A stretch of 47,345 nucleotides of DNA from Rhodobacteraceae bacterium KLH11 (lineage in GTDB: Bacteria; Pseudomonadota; Alphaproteobacteria; Rhodobacterales; Rhodobacteraceae). The position numbers were made by a program, and so were the translations under genes. Within the stretch, counting starts at the first letter, position 1. The number at the start of each line of letters is the position of its first letter. A model generated the notes under the pieces. The model did no database searches. It saw nothing but the letters and a program-made list of their open reading frames with translations, and was not told the origin of the DNA. Location of the stretch: positions 1-47,345 of the forward strand of contig DS999531.1 in the NCBI GenBank assembly GCA_000158135.1. The letters are read 5' to 3'. Positions 7,437-15,666 of this stretch are shown here, piece by piece.

Positions 7437-8603
7437 ATGGCCCAGAACGCCCCGTCCAAGCCCACCGCATGTCTGGCATTGGCCGATGGAACGCTGTTCT
7501 ACGGCACAGGCTTTGGCGCAACCGGTCAGACCGTGGCCGAGCTGTGTTTCAACACGGCCATGACCGGCTATCAGGAAATCATGACCGACCCCTCTTATGC
7601 GGGCCAGATCGTGACCTTCACATTCCCGCATATCGGGAATGTGGGTGTAAACCCCGAAGATGACGAAACCGCTGATCCTGTCGCCGAAGGCATGGTTGTC
7701 AAATGGGACGCGACCGAGCCGTCGAACTGGCGATCTGCCGAAGAGCTGACCACCTGGCTGGCGCGGCGTGGCCGCATCGCGATTGGCGGTGTTGATACCC
7801 GCCGCCTGACACGGGCAATTCGCCAGCAGGGCGCGCCGCATGTGGCCCTGGCGCATGACCCTCAGGGCAATTTCGACATTGAGGCCCTGATTGCCGCCGC
7901 ACGCGGTTTTGCCGGCCTTGAGGGGATGGATCTGGCCAAGGACGTGACCTGCGCCCAAAGCTATCGCTGGGACGAGATGCGTTGGGCCTGGCCTGACGGG
8001 TATCAGCGGCAAGAGGCCCCGGCCCACAAGGTCGTTGCTATCGACTACGGCGCCAAGCGCAATATTCTGCGGTGCCTCGCCTCGGCCGGTTGCGATGTCA
8101 CTGTCCTGCCCGCCACCGCGACCGCTGCCGACGTTCTGGCGCATGATCCCGATGGTGTCTTCCTGTCCAACGGCCCGGGCGACCCGGCGGCCACCGGCGA
8201 ATACGCTGTCCCGATGATCAAGGAAGTGCTTGCGACAACCAAGCTCCCCGTCTTTGGTATCTGTCTCGGCCACCAGATGCTGGCGCTGGCGCTTGGCGGT
8301 CAGACCGTCAAGATGAACCACGGCCACCACGGTGCAAACCACCCTGTGAAGGATCTGGAAACCGGCAAGGTCGAGATCACCTCGATGAACCACGGGTTCG
8401 CGGTAGACGCGCAATCGCTGCCCGATGGCGTGGTCGAGACGCACCGCTCACTGTTTGACGGCTCAAACTGTGGTATCCGCATGGCAGACCGCCCGGTCTA
8501 TTCGGTACAATACCACCCCGAGGCCTCGCCCGGCCCGCAGGACAGTTTTTACCTGTTCGAACGCTTTTCTGCCGCGATGGCGGACCAAAAAGCACGGGCA
8601 TAA
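7437..8603 (+). CDS. carA: Carbamoyl-phosphate synthase small (glutaminase) subunit
   Basis: The 388-residue protein releases ammonia from glutamine and passes it to CarB for carbamoyl phosphate, feeding arginine and pyrimidine synthesis. The N-terminal half has the CarA signature (FNTAMTGYQEIMTDPSYAGQ). The C-terminal half is a class I glutamine amidotransferase with the nucleophile Cys in GICLGHQMLALALGG and the His-Glu pair in YHPEASPGP. The ATG at 7437 has AGGAGAG upstream. carB is not in the window, so the two subunits are unlinked here. A hairpin terminator follows at 8648. Confidence 0.97.
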   Translation: MAQNAPSKPTACLALADGTLFYGTGFGATGQTVAELCFNTAMTGYQEIMTDPSYAGQIVTFTFPHIGNVGVNPEDDETADPVAEGMVVKWDATEPSNWRSAEELTTWLARRGRIAIGGVDTRRLTRAIRQQGAPHVALAHDPQGNFDIEALIAAARGFAGLEGMDLAKDVTCAQSYRWDEMRWAWPDGYQRQEAPAHKVVAIDYGAKRNILRCLASAGCDVTVLPATATAADVLAHDPDGVFLSNGPGDPAATGEYAVPMIKEVLATTKLPVFGICLGHQMLALALGGQTVKMNHGHHGANHPVKDLETGKVEITSMNHGFAVDAQSLPDGVVETHRSLFDGSNCGIRMADRPVYSVQYHPEASPGPQDSFYLFERFSAAMADQKARA

Positions 8604-8647
8604 GACCGATTTACCAGAGTTAACCACGCGTTAACCTTGTTCAAGCC

Positions 8648-8681
8648 ACCCTGCCGCTCGTGACTTGCGGCAGGGTTTGTT
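8648..8681 (+). terminator. Terminator of carA, abutting the next reading frame
   Basis: ACCCTGCCGC (8648-8657) pairs perfectly with GCGGCAGGGT (8667-8676), with a 9-base loop and a following TTTGTTT. The next ATG (8683) begins only six bases after the stem, and the AGGG in the 3' arm is the only visible ribosome-binding match for it. Confidence 0.75.
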
Positions 8682-8682
8682 T

Positions 8683-8820
8683 ATGGTTGAATTGAATTTC
8701 CAACGCCAGACATCGGCTCTGCCGGTGCCCGGGTCTCATGCGCGCAAACCCATCGGGGCCTGCCTGCGGGATCAGGGTGTGATCTCGGACAGCCAGCTGC
8801 AACGCGCCCTGCAGATGTAG
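8683..8820 (+). pseudogene. Amber-terminated first MshEN repeat of the glycosyltransferase
   Basis: A 45-codon ORF starting at ATG 8683 ends at TAG 8818-8820 and is in frame with the glycosyltransferase that follows. Its end, IGACLRDQGVISDSQL then QRALQM-stop, aligns with LGEILVGEGWASRGQV then LTALSDQ just after the stop: two copies of the MshEN c-di-GMP-binding motif. The stop occupies the position of the conserved final Gln, so a single CAG to TAG change explains it. An ATG follows the TAG directly, so reinitiation could yield the shorter protein. A sequencing error is also possible. Confidence 0.75.
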
Positions 8821-10536
8821 ATGCACCAGAAAGCCCCCTTGGGCGAGATACTGGTGGGTGAGGGCTGGGCCAGCCGGGGTCAGGTTCTGACCGCGCTCTC
8901 TGATCAAACCGGCCTGCAGATCGCCGATCTGGAAGAAACACCACCGACAGCAGAGCTTTGCGCGTTGAAACCGGTGGAATTCTGGCTGGCCCATAACGTC
9001 CTGCCCTGGATGCGTGTGGGTCCGATCCTGCTTGTTGCCACCGCCCGGCCCGATCTTTTTGACCCGGTCGCCGAGGCGCTTGGAACCGCTGACCTGACCA
9101 TAGTGCCCGTGCTGGCCGGCCTCGAACAGATCGACGCCGCCATCGCCCGCAGCTATGCAAAACCTCTGGCACAGGCTGCGGAAACACGTGTGGATGTGGA
9201 ACAGAGCTGCCGCAACTGGTCACCCAAAACCCGCAGCGTTCCGATAACCGCCTGTGTTCTGGCCTTCGGGCTATTCGCAGCCTTCCCGGCTGCCGGGCTG
9301 TCTGTGCTGCTCTGGGCGACGCTGGTGACGTTGGTGATGTTCCTCCTCCTCAGGCTCTCGGGCCTTGTGGCCTTTCTGCTGCCCCGCCAACCTGTACAGA
9401 CCGAGAACGCACCGCCGCTGCCCTGCATCTCGATCCTTGTACCGCTGTATAAAGAACGCGAAATTGCGGATGCCCTGATCGCCCGCCTTCAGCGACTGAC
9501 TTATCCCAAGGCCTTACTGGATGTCATACTTGTCCTTGAAGAGAGCGATGAGGTGACCCAAACAGCGCTGCGTGATGTCGAGCTGCCTAGCTGGATCCGC
9601 GCCATCGAGGTTCCTCGGATGGGCATGCTGACCACCAAACCCCGCGCCATGAACTATGCGCTGGATTTCTGCCGGGGTGAGATTCTGGGGGTCTGGGATG
9701 CCGAAGACGCCCCCCTGCCCGATCAGCTTGAAACCGTCGCCCGGCACTTCGCGTCAGCGCCCGAAGAGGTGGTCTGCCTGCAGGGGGTTCTGGATTACTA
9801 CAACCCCCGAACCAACTGGCGGTCACGCTGTTTTACCATCGAATACAGCGGCTGGTTCCGGGTGATCCTGCAAGGCATCGCCCGGCTGGGGCTTGTGGTT
9901 CCGTTGGGCGGAACCACGTTTTTCTTCCGCCGTGACAAGCTGTTGGAGCTGGGCGGTTGGGATGCCCATAATGTCACCGAGGATGCCGATCTGGGTGTCC
10001 GCCTCAGCCGGGCGGGTTACAGAACCGAAATCGTGAACACCGCCACCTATGAAGAGGCCAACTTTCGCGCCTGGCCCTGGGTCAAACAGCGCTCGCGCTG
10101 GCTTAAGGGTTTCATGGTCACCTATCTGGTCCACATGCGCGCGCCGCTGCAATTGCTGCGCGATCTCGGGCCGCTGCGTTTTCTGGGGCTGCAGGCGTTT
10201 TTTCTGGGCACGCTTGGGCAATTCCTGCTGGCCCCGGTATTGTGGGTATTCTGGCTGATCTTTTTCGATCTGCCGCATCCGTTTCAACATGTCATAACGC
10301 CCGGGTTTCTGCGTGGCTGCGTGTACCTCTTCCTCGCCGCCGAAGGCGCAAACCTTCTGGTCGGCATGCTGGGGGTCATTGCGGGCAACCGGCGGTTCCT
10401 GCTGCCCTGGGTTCCGACCATGGCGCTGTATTATCCGCTTGGCGCGCTGGCAGCCTACAAAGGGCTGTGGGAGCTGGCGGTCAAACCCTTCTTCTGGGAT
10501 AAAACCCAGCATGGTCAGGCAGCTGAGGAAATCTGA
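8821..10536 (+). CDS. MshEN-linked processive family 2 glycosyltransferase (interrupted by upstream amber)
   Basis: From the ATG right after the amber codon the frame gives 571 residues. Residues 1-120 are the rest of an MshEN/GspE-N domain. Two hydrophobic segments lie around 140-185. The catalytic domain begins CISILVPLYKEREI, with the DAED metal motif at 293-296, GGTTFFFRRDKLLELGGWD, the TED catalytic base motif, and QRSRW at 423-427: the D,D,D,QxxRW set of cellulose-synthase-like enzymes. Three or more C-terminal membrane helices follow. Such enzymes polymerise and export a polysaccharide, and MshEN domains of some proteins bind c-di-GMP. The first MshEN repeat is cut off by TAG 8818, so control by c-di-GMP may be lost or the gene may be decaying. 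The remainder looks intact. The polymer is unknown. Confidence 0.85.
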   Translation: MHQKAPLGEILVGEGWASRGQVLTALSDQTGLQIADLEETPPTAELCALKPVEFWLAHNVLPWMRVGPILLVATARPDLFDPVAEALGTADLTIVPVLAGLEQIDAAIARSYAKPLAQAAETRVDVEQSCRNWSPKTRSVPITACVLAFGLFAAFPAAGLSVLLWATLVTLVMFLLLRLSGLVAFLLPRQPVQTENAPPLPCISILVPLYKEREIADALIARLQRLTYPKALLDVILVLEESDEVTQTALRDVELPSWIRAIEVPRMGMLTTKPRAMNYALDFCRGEILGVWDAEDAPLPDQLETVARHFASAPEEVVCLQGVLDYYNPRTNWRSRCFTIEYSGWFRVILQGIARLGLVVPLGGTTFFFRRDKLLELGGWDAHNVTEDADLGVRLSRAGYRTEIVNTATYEEANFRAWPWVKQRSRWLKGFMVTYLVHMRAPLQLLRDLGPLRFLGLQAFFLGTLGQFLLAPVLWVFWLIFFDLPHPFQHVITPGFLRGCVYLFLAAEGANLLVGMLGVIAGNRRFLLPWVPTMALYYPLGALAAYKGLWELAVKPFFWDKTQHGQAAEEI

Positions 10537-10542
10537 GCCCGT

Positions 10543-11190
10543 CTATTTCTCGCGCCGTATCGCATCCTGTTTCAGCCGCGTCATGAAGGCGACCGAGATA
10601 TGGTCTTGCAGCGCCTGCCCCGCGGCCTCTTCATCCCGCGCCGCGATGGCATCGACAATGCCCTTATGTTCGCTTTGGGCAATCTCACCCCGGCCCTCGG
10701 CCGCAAGTGAGGTGGTGGCCATCAGGGCCATTGTCCGATGCACCAGATTCAGTTGCTGCACCAGATAGCGATTATGCGAGGCCAGATGGATTTGCTCGTG
10801 AAACCGCCGGTTGGCCCGCGACAGCGCCGTGGGGTCATCGACCAGAGCGTCATCGGCGGCCACCATTTCCTGCAGCACCCGGATTTCCTCTTCCGTCGCG
10901 TGCTTGGCTGCCAATCGGGCCGCCAGCCCTTCCAGTTCGCGCCGCACCACATAAAGCTCGGCCATCTGATTGTGGTCCAGCGAGGCCACGATCAGGGACC
11001 GCCCGTCACGCTCCAACAGCGATTGGGTCTCAAGCCGCTGCAACGCTTCGCGGATCGGGGTACGCGATACGCCAAAACGCTCGGCCAGCTCGCTTTCCAC
11101 CAGACGATCGCCGGGCTTGTAGACGCCGACATCTATCGCTTCGAGAATCAAGCTGTAAGCGTCCGTGTTCGACTGTCTGGATTGGGGCAT
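10543..11190 (-). CDS. GntR-family transcription regulator, FCD subfamily
   Basis: The 215-residue protein has a winged helix at the N-terminus (PGDRLVESELAERFGVSRTP then IREALQRLE, about residues 25-60) and an all-helical FCD effector domain with metal-ligand candidates in the RFHEQIHLASHN and EHKGIVDAI helices. FadR-type FCD regulators respond to carboxylic or sugar acids. It ends six bases from the convergent glycosyltransferase and starts 100 bp from the divergent nucleotidase gene. No obvious target gene is beside it. Confidence 0.93.
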   Translation of the reverse strand: MPQSRQSNTDAYSLILEAIDVGVYKPGDRLVESELAERFGVSRTPIREALQRLETQSLLERDGRSLIVASLDHNQMAELYVVRRELEGLAARLAAKHATEEEIRVLQEMVAADDALVDDPTALSRANRRFHEQIHLASHNRYLVQQLNLVHRTMALMATTSLAAEGRGEIAQSEHKGIVDAIAARDEEAAGQALQDHISVAFMTRLKQDAIRREK

Positions 11191-11290
11191 CGGCTGGTTC
11201 GTCTCCTGGTTCGGACCTGTCTAGCCGCCACATGCCCCCGCAATCAAGTGCGGCATTGAAAACACCGGCCCGTCGCCCTAAACCCAAACC

Positions 11291-11935
11291 ATGGTCAAAC
11301 CTGCCTTTGCTCACGTCACCCAATGGGTGTTCGACCTCGACAACACGCTCTACCCGCCGCATATGCGCCTGTTCGATCAGATCGAGGTGCTGATGACGGA
11401 TTATGTGGTGCAGGCCATCGGCGTCGACCGAGCCGAGGCCGACCGCCTGCGCGGCCATTACTGGCGCGAATATGGCACCACGCTGGCCGGTCTGATGGCT
11501 GAACACGATCTGGATCCCGATCCATATCTGCACGCGGTGCATCAGGTCGATATGAGCCATATGGAACCCGATGCCACATTGGCCGATCACATCCGCGCCC
11601 TGCCCGGACGGCGCATCGTCTACACCAATGGCAGCGCGCCCTATGCCGAGCGTGTGCTGGCTGCACGGGGGCTGTCGGGGGTGTTTGATGCCATCTACGG
11701 TGTCGAGCATGCAGGCTACCGCCCCAAGCCGGAAAGGGCAGCGTTCGAGGCGATCTTTGAACAGGATGGCATCACCGCCGAAAAAGCCGCCATGTTCGAG
11801 GATGACCCCCGCAACCTTGCCGCCCCGCATGAGATGGGCATGCGCACCGTCCACGTTGCGCCTGACCCGCACGAGGCCAACCACATCAATCACCACACAG
11901 ACGATCTGACCGAATTTCTGGCCCGCCTGCGATAG
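11291..11935 (+). CDS. HAD-family pyrimidine 5'-nucleotidase
   Basis: The 214-residue protein opens with the HAD motif I in WVFDLDNTLYPPHMRLFDQ (DxDNT), has the motif II Thr in IVYTNGSAPYAERVL, the Lys of motif III in YRPKPERAAF, and motif IV acidic residues in AMFEDDPRNLAAPHEMGM. The combination FDLDNTLYP with a short helical cap is typical of pyrimidine 5'-nucleotidases (SDT1/PHM8-like), which dephosphorylate UMP or CMP. The enzyme is cytoplasmic. It heads a rightward run that continues with the small membrane protein and a UbiH-like gene. Confidence 0.9.
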   Translation: MVKPAFAHVTQWVFDLDNTLYPPHMRLFDQIEVLMTDYVVQAIGVDRAEADRLRGHYWREYGTTLAGLMAEHDLDPDPYLHAVHQVDMSHMEPDATLADHIRALPGRRIVYTNGSAPYAERVLAARGLSGVFDAIYGVEHAGYRPKPERAAFEAIFEQDGITAEKAAMFEDDPRNLAAPHEMGMRTVHVAPDPHEANHINHHTDDLTEFLARLR

Positions 11936-12022
11936 CCTGTCGCACTGCGACGATCTGAGCGTTTTGCAGGTGCAGCATCGCCCTTATATGCGCCGCAGCG
12001 ACGAACAGAATCGGAGACCCCC

Positions 12023-12271
12023 ATGGCCGCGCTGGACACCCCTACGCGCCTGCCTCTGTGGCAGCGCCTGCTTTATGCGATCCCCCTGTTTGGCTGGATG
12101 GCGCGTGATATGGCCGAAGGTCAGCCCGAAGATCTGGGCTATACCGCTCTGGCCATCTTTGCGATGTGGGGCTGTTCGGTGATGCTGTTCGGCCTGCCGG
12201 GCCTTTATATCCCCGCGCTAATGATGGTGCCGGTGATGTTTCTGATCCTGATCCTCATCTCGCGGGGCTAG
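12023..12271 (+). CDS. Small two-helix membrane protein
   Basis: An 82-residue protein with a short amphipathic start (WQRLLYAIPLFGWMARDM) and two hydrophobic helices (about residues 42-55 and 57-78). No family is recognised; short proteins of this type are common and conserved in Rhodobacterales, which is a recollection rather than a search result. It lies between the nucleotidase and the UbiH-like monooxygenase with gaps of about 90 bp each. Confidence 0.65.
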   Translation: MAALDTPTRLPLWQRLLYAIPLFGWMARDMAEGQPEDLGYTALAIFAMWGCSVMLFGLPGLYIPALMMVPVMFLILILISRG

Positions 12272-12367
12272 GATACGAGACAGGATGTCACTTGGCACCC
12301 GCCCCGCAACAGCACTAGGGTCTGTGGCAACGGAGATATGTCCCCATGCCAGACCAATGACTGACCA

Positions 12368-13564
12368 ATGACTGACAGCTGCGACATCCTGATTTCCGGT
12401 GGCGGCATCGCCGGGCTGACCGCCGCCGCCACGTTTGGCGCTGCCGGGTTTGACGTGGTCTGCGTCGACCCCGCCCCGCCAGTCACCCAGCGGGATGTGC
12501 ACGGGTCAGACCTGCGCACCACTGCCTTTCTGCAACCCGCCCGGGCGCTACTGGAGCAATGTGGCCTCTGGGCGCGGCTGCAGGCGCATGCAGCGCCATT
12601 GCAGATCATGCGGATCGTGGATGCGGGCGGTGATGTGCCCGAACCCCGTGTGGTACGCGATTTCAACTCCGCCGACATCTCGGACCAGCCATTTGGGTGG
12701 AACCTGCCCAACTGGCTGCTGCGGCGCGAGATGGTCGCGCGGCTGGCCGAGCTGCCAAATGTCGATTTCCGCCCCGGCACGGGTACGGTCAGCCTGTTCA
12801 CCCGCACCAATGAGGCGCGTGTTGGCCTGAGCGACGGCAGCCGCATCCGCTGTAAACTGGTGATTGCCGCCGACGGGCGAAGCTCACCGATGCGCGAAGC
12901 CGCAGGCATCAACGCCCACACCACACGCTACGGTCAGAAAGCACTGGCCTTTGCGGTAACGCACCCTATCCCGCACGAAAACGTCTCGACCGAAATCCAC
13001 CGCTCGGGCGGCCCGTTCACCCTGGTGCCCGTGCCCGACTGGCAAGGTCAGCCATCGTCGGCGATCGTATGGATGGAGCGCGGGCCGCACGCGGTCGAGC
13101 TGCTGAACCTTGACCCTGAAACGTTTGAGACCGCGATGACCGAACGCTCCTGCGGGCTGTTCGGGCCACTCAAACTGGCCTCGCGCCGGACGATCTGGCC
13201 GATCATCAGCCAGAAGGCGGAGCGCCTGTCAGGTGAACGCATCGCCCTGATGGCCGAGGCCGCGCATGTGCTGCCCCCGATCGGTGCGCAGGGGCTGAAC
13301 ATGTCGCTGGGCGATTTACGCAGCCTGCTTGAGCTGGCACAGGCCCGTCCCGAAGGCCTGGGCGATATGCAGATGCTGGAGGCCTATCACAAGGCCCGCC
13401 ATACCGAGATCGAACTGCGCGTCAAAGGCATCGACCTGCTGAACCGCGCCTCGATGATCGAGGCGCGCCCGTTGCGTGATGCCCGTGCCCTGGGCCTGAA
13501 CGCGCTTTATTCCCTGCCGCCAGTGCGCAAGACGCTGATGCAGATGGGGCTTGGTGTGCGGTAA
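12368..13564 (+). CDS. UbiH/UbiF/COQ6-type FAD-dependent monooxygenase
   Basis: The 398-residue protein begins CDILISGGGIAGLTAAA, an FAD-binding GxGxxG, and has the DG-type motif in KLVIAADGRSSPMREAAG and the family signature AHVLPPIGAQGLNMSLGD near residue 300. In most relatives the signature begins with a GD pair; here it reads MAEAAH, so Asp is replaced by Glu. The family hydroxylates the ubiquinone ring, so a role in ubiquinone synthesis is likely, but the ring position is not predictable. The start region contains an 11-bp tandem duplication that makes a five-codon mini-ORF (12357-12371) whose stop overlaps this ATG. Confidence 0.88.
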   Translation: MTDSCDILISGGGIAGLTAAATFGAAGFDVVCVDPAPPVTQRDVHGSDLRTTAFLQPARALLEQCGLWARLQAHAAPLQIMRIVDAGGDVPEPRVVRDFNSADISDQPFGWNLPNWLLRREMVARLAELPNVDFRPGTGTVSLFTRTNEARVGLSDGSRIRCKLVIAADGRSSPMREAAGINAHTTRYGQKALAFAVTHPIPHENVSTEIHRSGGPFTLVPVPDWQGQPSSAIVWMERGPHAVELLNLDPETFETAMTERSCGLFGPLKLASRRTIWPIISQKAERLSGERIALMAEAAHVLPPIGAQGLNMSLGDLRSLLELAQARPEGLGDMQMLEAYHKARHTEIELRVKGIDLLNRASMIEARPLRDARALGLNALYSLPPVRKTLMQMGLGVR

Positions 13565-13598
13565 AGCGCAAGGGCGGGCTTTCACGCCCGCCGCACGG

Positions 13599-14726
13599 TC
13601 AGAGAACCTGATCCAGAACCCGTTTCAGACGCGCAATCGTACCATCCACATCATAGAGCTTATCCAACCCGAACAGGCCAAGCCGGAAAGTGCTGAAGCC
13701 TTCGGGCTCATCACATTGCAGCGGCACCCCGGCTGCAATCTGCATGCCCAAAGCGGCGAATTTCTTGCCATTCTGCACATCCGGGTCTGCCGTATAGCTG
13801 ACAACCACGCCCGGTGCGCCAAACCCCTCGGCGGCAACCGAGATAACACCCTTGTCCTTCAGATACGCCCGCACGCCATCCCCCAGCGCCCATTGCGCCT
13901 GACGCAACTTTTCAAATCCGTATTCCCGCGTCTCGACCATCGTATCGCGGAAAGCACGCAACGAATCCGTAGGCAGGGTGGCATGGTAGGCATGGCCACC
14001 ATCCTCATAGGCCTGCATGATCTGGCGCCATTTCTTCAGATCAACGGCAAAACTGTCCGAAGTGGTCTCGGCCAGCCGCGCCTCGGCCCGCTCGGACAAC
14101 ATTACCAGACCGGCGCAGGGTGTCGCGCTCCACCCTTTCTGCGGGGCCGAAATCAAAACATCCACGCCCGTCGCCTTCATATCGATCCACGCACAGCCCG
14201 ACGCGATACAGTCGAGCACCATCAACGCACCAACCTCATGCGCAGCAGCAGCCATCGCGGTGACATAATCGTCGGGCAGAATCACACCGGCAGATGTTTC
14301 GACATGCGGGGCAAACACGACACCGGGGCGCGCCTCGCGGATTGTCGCCACAACCTCATCAATCGGTGCAGGTGCAAAGGGCGACGGGCTGGTATTCCCG
14401 GTCGTCCGCGCCTTCAGAACAGTGGCCGTGCCCGTCAGATCACCGGATTCGATAATCTGGCTCCACCGATAGGAAAACCATCCGTTGCGCACCACCAATA
14501 CGTTGGCATCGCGCGCGAACTGCCGGGCCACGGCCTCCATCCCGTAGGTGCCGCCACCGGGAATAACCGCCACCCCGTCCGCATTATAGACATCGCGCAA
14601 CATCCCCGAGATATCGCGCATGACCTGCTGAAAATTTGCCGACATATGATTGAGCGAGCGGTCGGTGAAAACCACCGAGAATTCCTCGAAGCCATCGGGG
14701 TCAACAGTGTTGAGCAACGCAGGCAT
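13599..14726 (-). CDS. Class V pyridoxal-phosphate aminotransferase (alanine/serine-glyoxylate type)
   Basis: The 375-residue protein has a class V fold: a substrate loop with VIPGGGTYGMEAV (residues 54-66), a PLP-binding Asp at 172 in LMVLDCIASG, and the Schiff-base Lys197 in LISAPQKGWS. The overall pattern resembles alanine-glyoxylate, serine-glyoxylate or ureidoglycine-glyoxylate aminotransferases; the substrate cannot be fixed. It is divergent from a HutC-type regulator, with two dyad elements in the shared intergenic space, so it is probably the regulator's target. The length is normal for the family. Confidence 0.85.
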   Translation of the reverse strand: MPALLNTVDPDGFEEFSVVFTDRSLNHMSANFQQVMRDISGMLRDVYNADGVAVIPGGGTYGMEAVARQFARDANVLVVRNGWFSYRWSQIIESGDLTGTATVLKARTTGNTSPSPFAPAPIDEVVATIREARPGVVFAPHVETSAGVILPDDYVTAMAAAAHEVGALMVLDCIASGCAWIDMKATGVDVLISAPQKGWSATPCAGLVMLSERAEARLAETTSDSFAVDLKKWRQIMQAYEDGGHAYHATLPTDSLRAFRDTMVETREYGFEKLRQAQWALGDGVRAYLKDKGVISVAAEGFGAPGVVVSYTADPDVQNGKKFAALGMQIAAGVPLQCDEPEGFSTFRLGLFGLDKLYDVDGTIARLKRVLDQVL

Positions 14727-14801
14727 TGTGCATCCTTTCCTTTAGGTCACCTGTTTCTGCCCTGACTCGCACCTCCGGTAAAGTATCAAAATCACATGGG
14801 C

Positions 14802-14820
14802 GATTGACGCAAGGTCAATC
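14802..14820. promoter_or_regulatory. Candidate operator dyad between aminotransferase and GntR genes
   Basis: GATTGAC (14802-14808) and GTCAATC (14814-14820) are a perfect inverted repeat with a 5-base spacer, 76 bp upstream of the aminotransferase start. A second small dyad, GGTATTACC, is at 14830-14838. Either could bind the divergent GntR-type regulator. Confidence 0.5.
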
Positions 14821-14958
14821 GACACTTCAGGTATTACCCTGAGATTTCCTGTGCAAGAATCGGCAGAAATGACGCCAATTAGTGTCACCTCACCTTTACA
14901 CTCTGGCGTGTTTCTGACCAGATACGCTCACTTTGTACATGAATGGATATTTTATCTC

Positions 14959-15660
14959 GTGACCACGCAAAAGCGGATTAGTTTTCAGGTCGTCCGTGAC
15001 GAAGTTAAACGTCGGATCGAATCCCGCATCTGGCCTCAGGGCTCGCTTCTGCCGACCGAAACCCAATTGGCGGAAGAATTCAACTGCGCCCGCGCAACCG
15101 TCAACCGCGCGCTGCGAGAGCTGGCAGAACAGGGTTTTGTCGAACGCAAACGCAAAAGCGGAACGCGCGTCAAGAAAGAGCCACGCAAACAGGCCAAACT
15201 TGAAATCTCACTGGCGCGTCAGGCAGTCGAAAGCCAGAACTCGGCCTATCGCTATGCGCTGGTTGAGCGGAATGTCGTCTACAGCCCGGGCTGGCTGACC
15301 TCGCAACTGGATGTCGATCCCGACGCGCGCGTGCTGCATGTGGTCTGCATGCACTACGCGGATAATCGCCCCTTCCAGCTTGAAGAACGCTGGATCAATA
15401 TCGAGACCGTCCCCGAGGTTGAACATGCCAACCTCAACAACAGCGGGCCCCATGAATGGTTGCTGAATGCCGCCCCGTTCACCGAGGCTGAAATCGCCTT
15501 TTGTGCTATTTCAGCAGATGGCCGTCTGGCCGAATTCATGGGCACCACCGCCGGCACGTCGATGATACAGCTGGAACGAACCACATGGAAAGACGGGCAA
15601 CCGATGACATTTGCCCGGATGACCCATCATCCCGGGTTCCGCATCCGCACCCGGTACTGA
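14959..15660 (+). CDS. GntR-family regulator, HutC/UTRA subfamily
   Basis: The conserved protein starts at about VTTQKRISFQVVRDEVKRR with a winged helix (LLPTETQLAEEFNCARATVN then RALRELAEQGFVER) and a C-terminal UTRA ligand domain with the motif FQLEERWIN and the ending MTFARMTHHPGFRI, characteristic of HutC-like repressors. I placed the start at GTG 14959 because upstream residues are not family-like, though no ribosome site is clear; ATG 14869 and GTG 14851 are in-frame alternatives. No hut genes are present. It is divergent from a class V aminotransferase, its likely target. Confidence 0.85.
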   Translation: MTTQKRISFQVVRDEVKRRIESRIWPQGSLLPTETQLAEEFNCARATVNRALRELAEQGFVERKRKSGTRVKKEPRKQAKLEISLARQAVESQNSAYRYALVERNVVYSPGWLTSQLDVDPDARVLHVVCMHYADNRPFQLEERWINIETVPEVEHANLNNSGPHEWLLNAAPFTEAEIAFCAISADGRLAEFMGTTAGTSMIQLERTTWKDGQPMTFARMTHHPGFRIRTRY

Positions 15661-15666
15661 CAGGTC

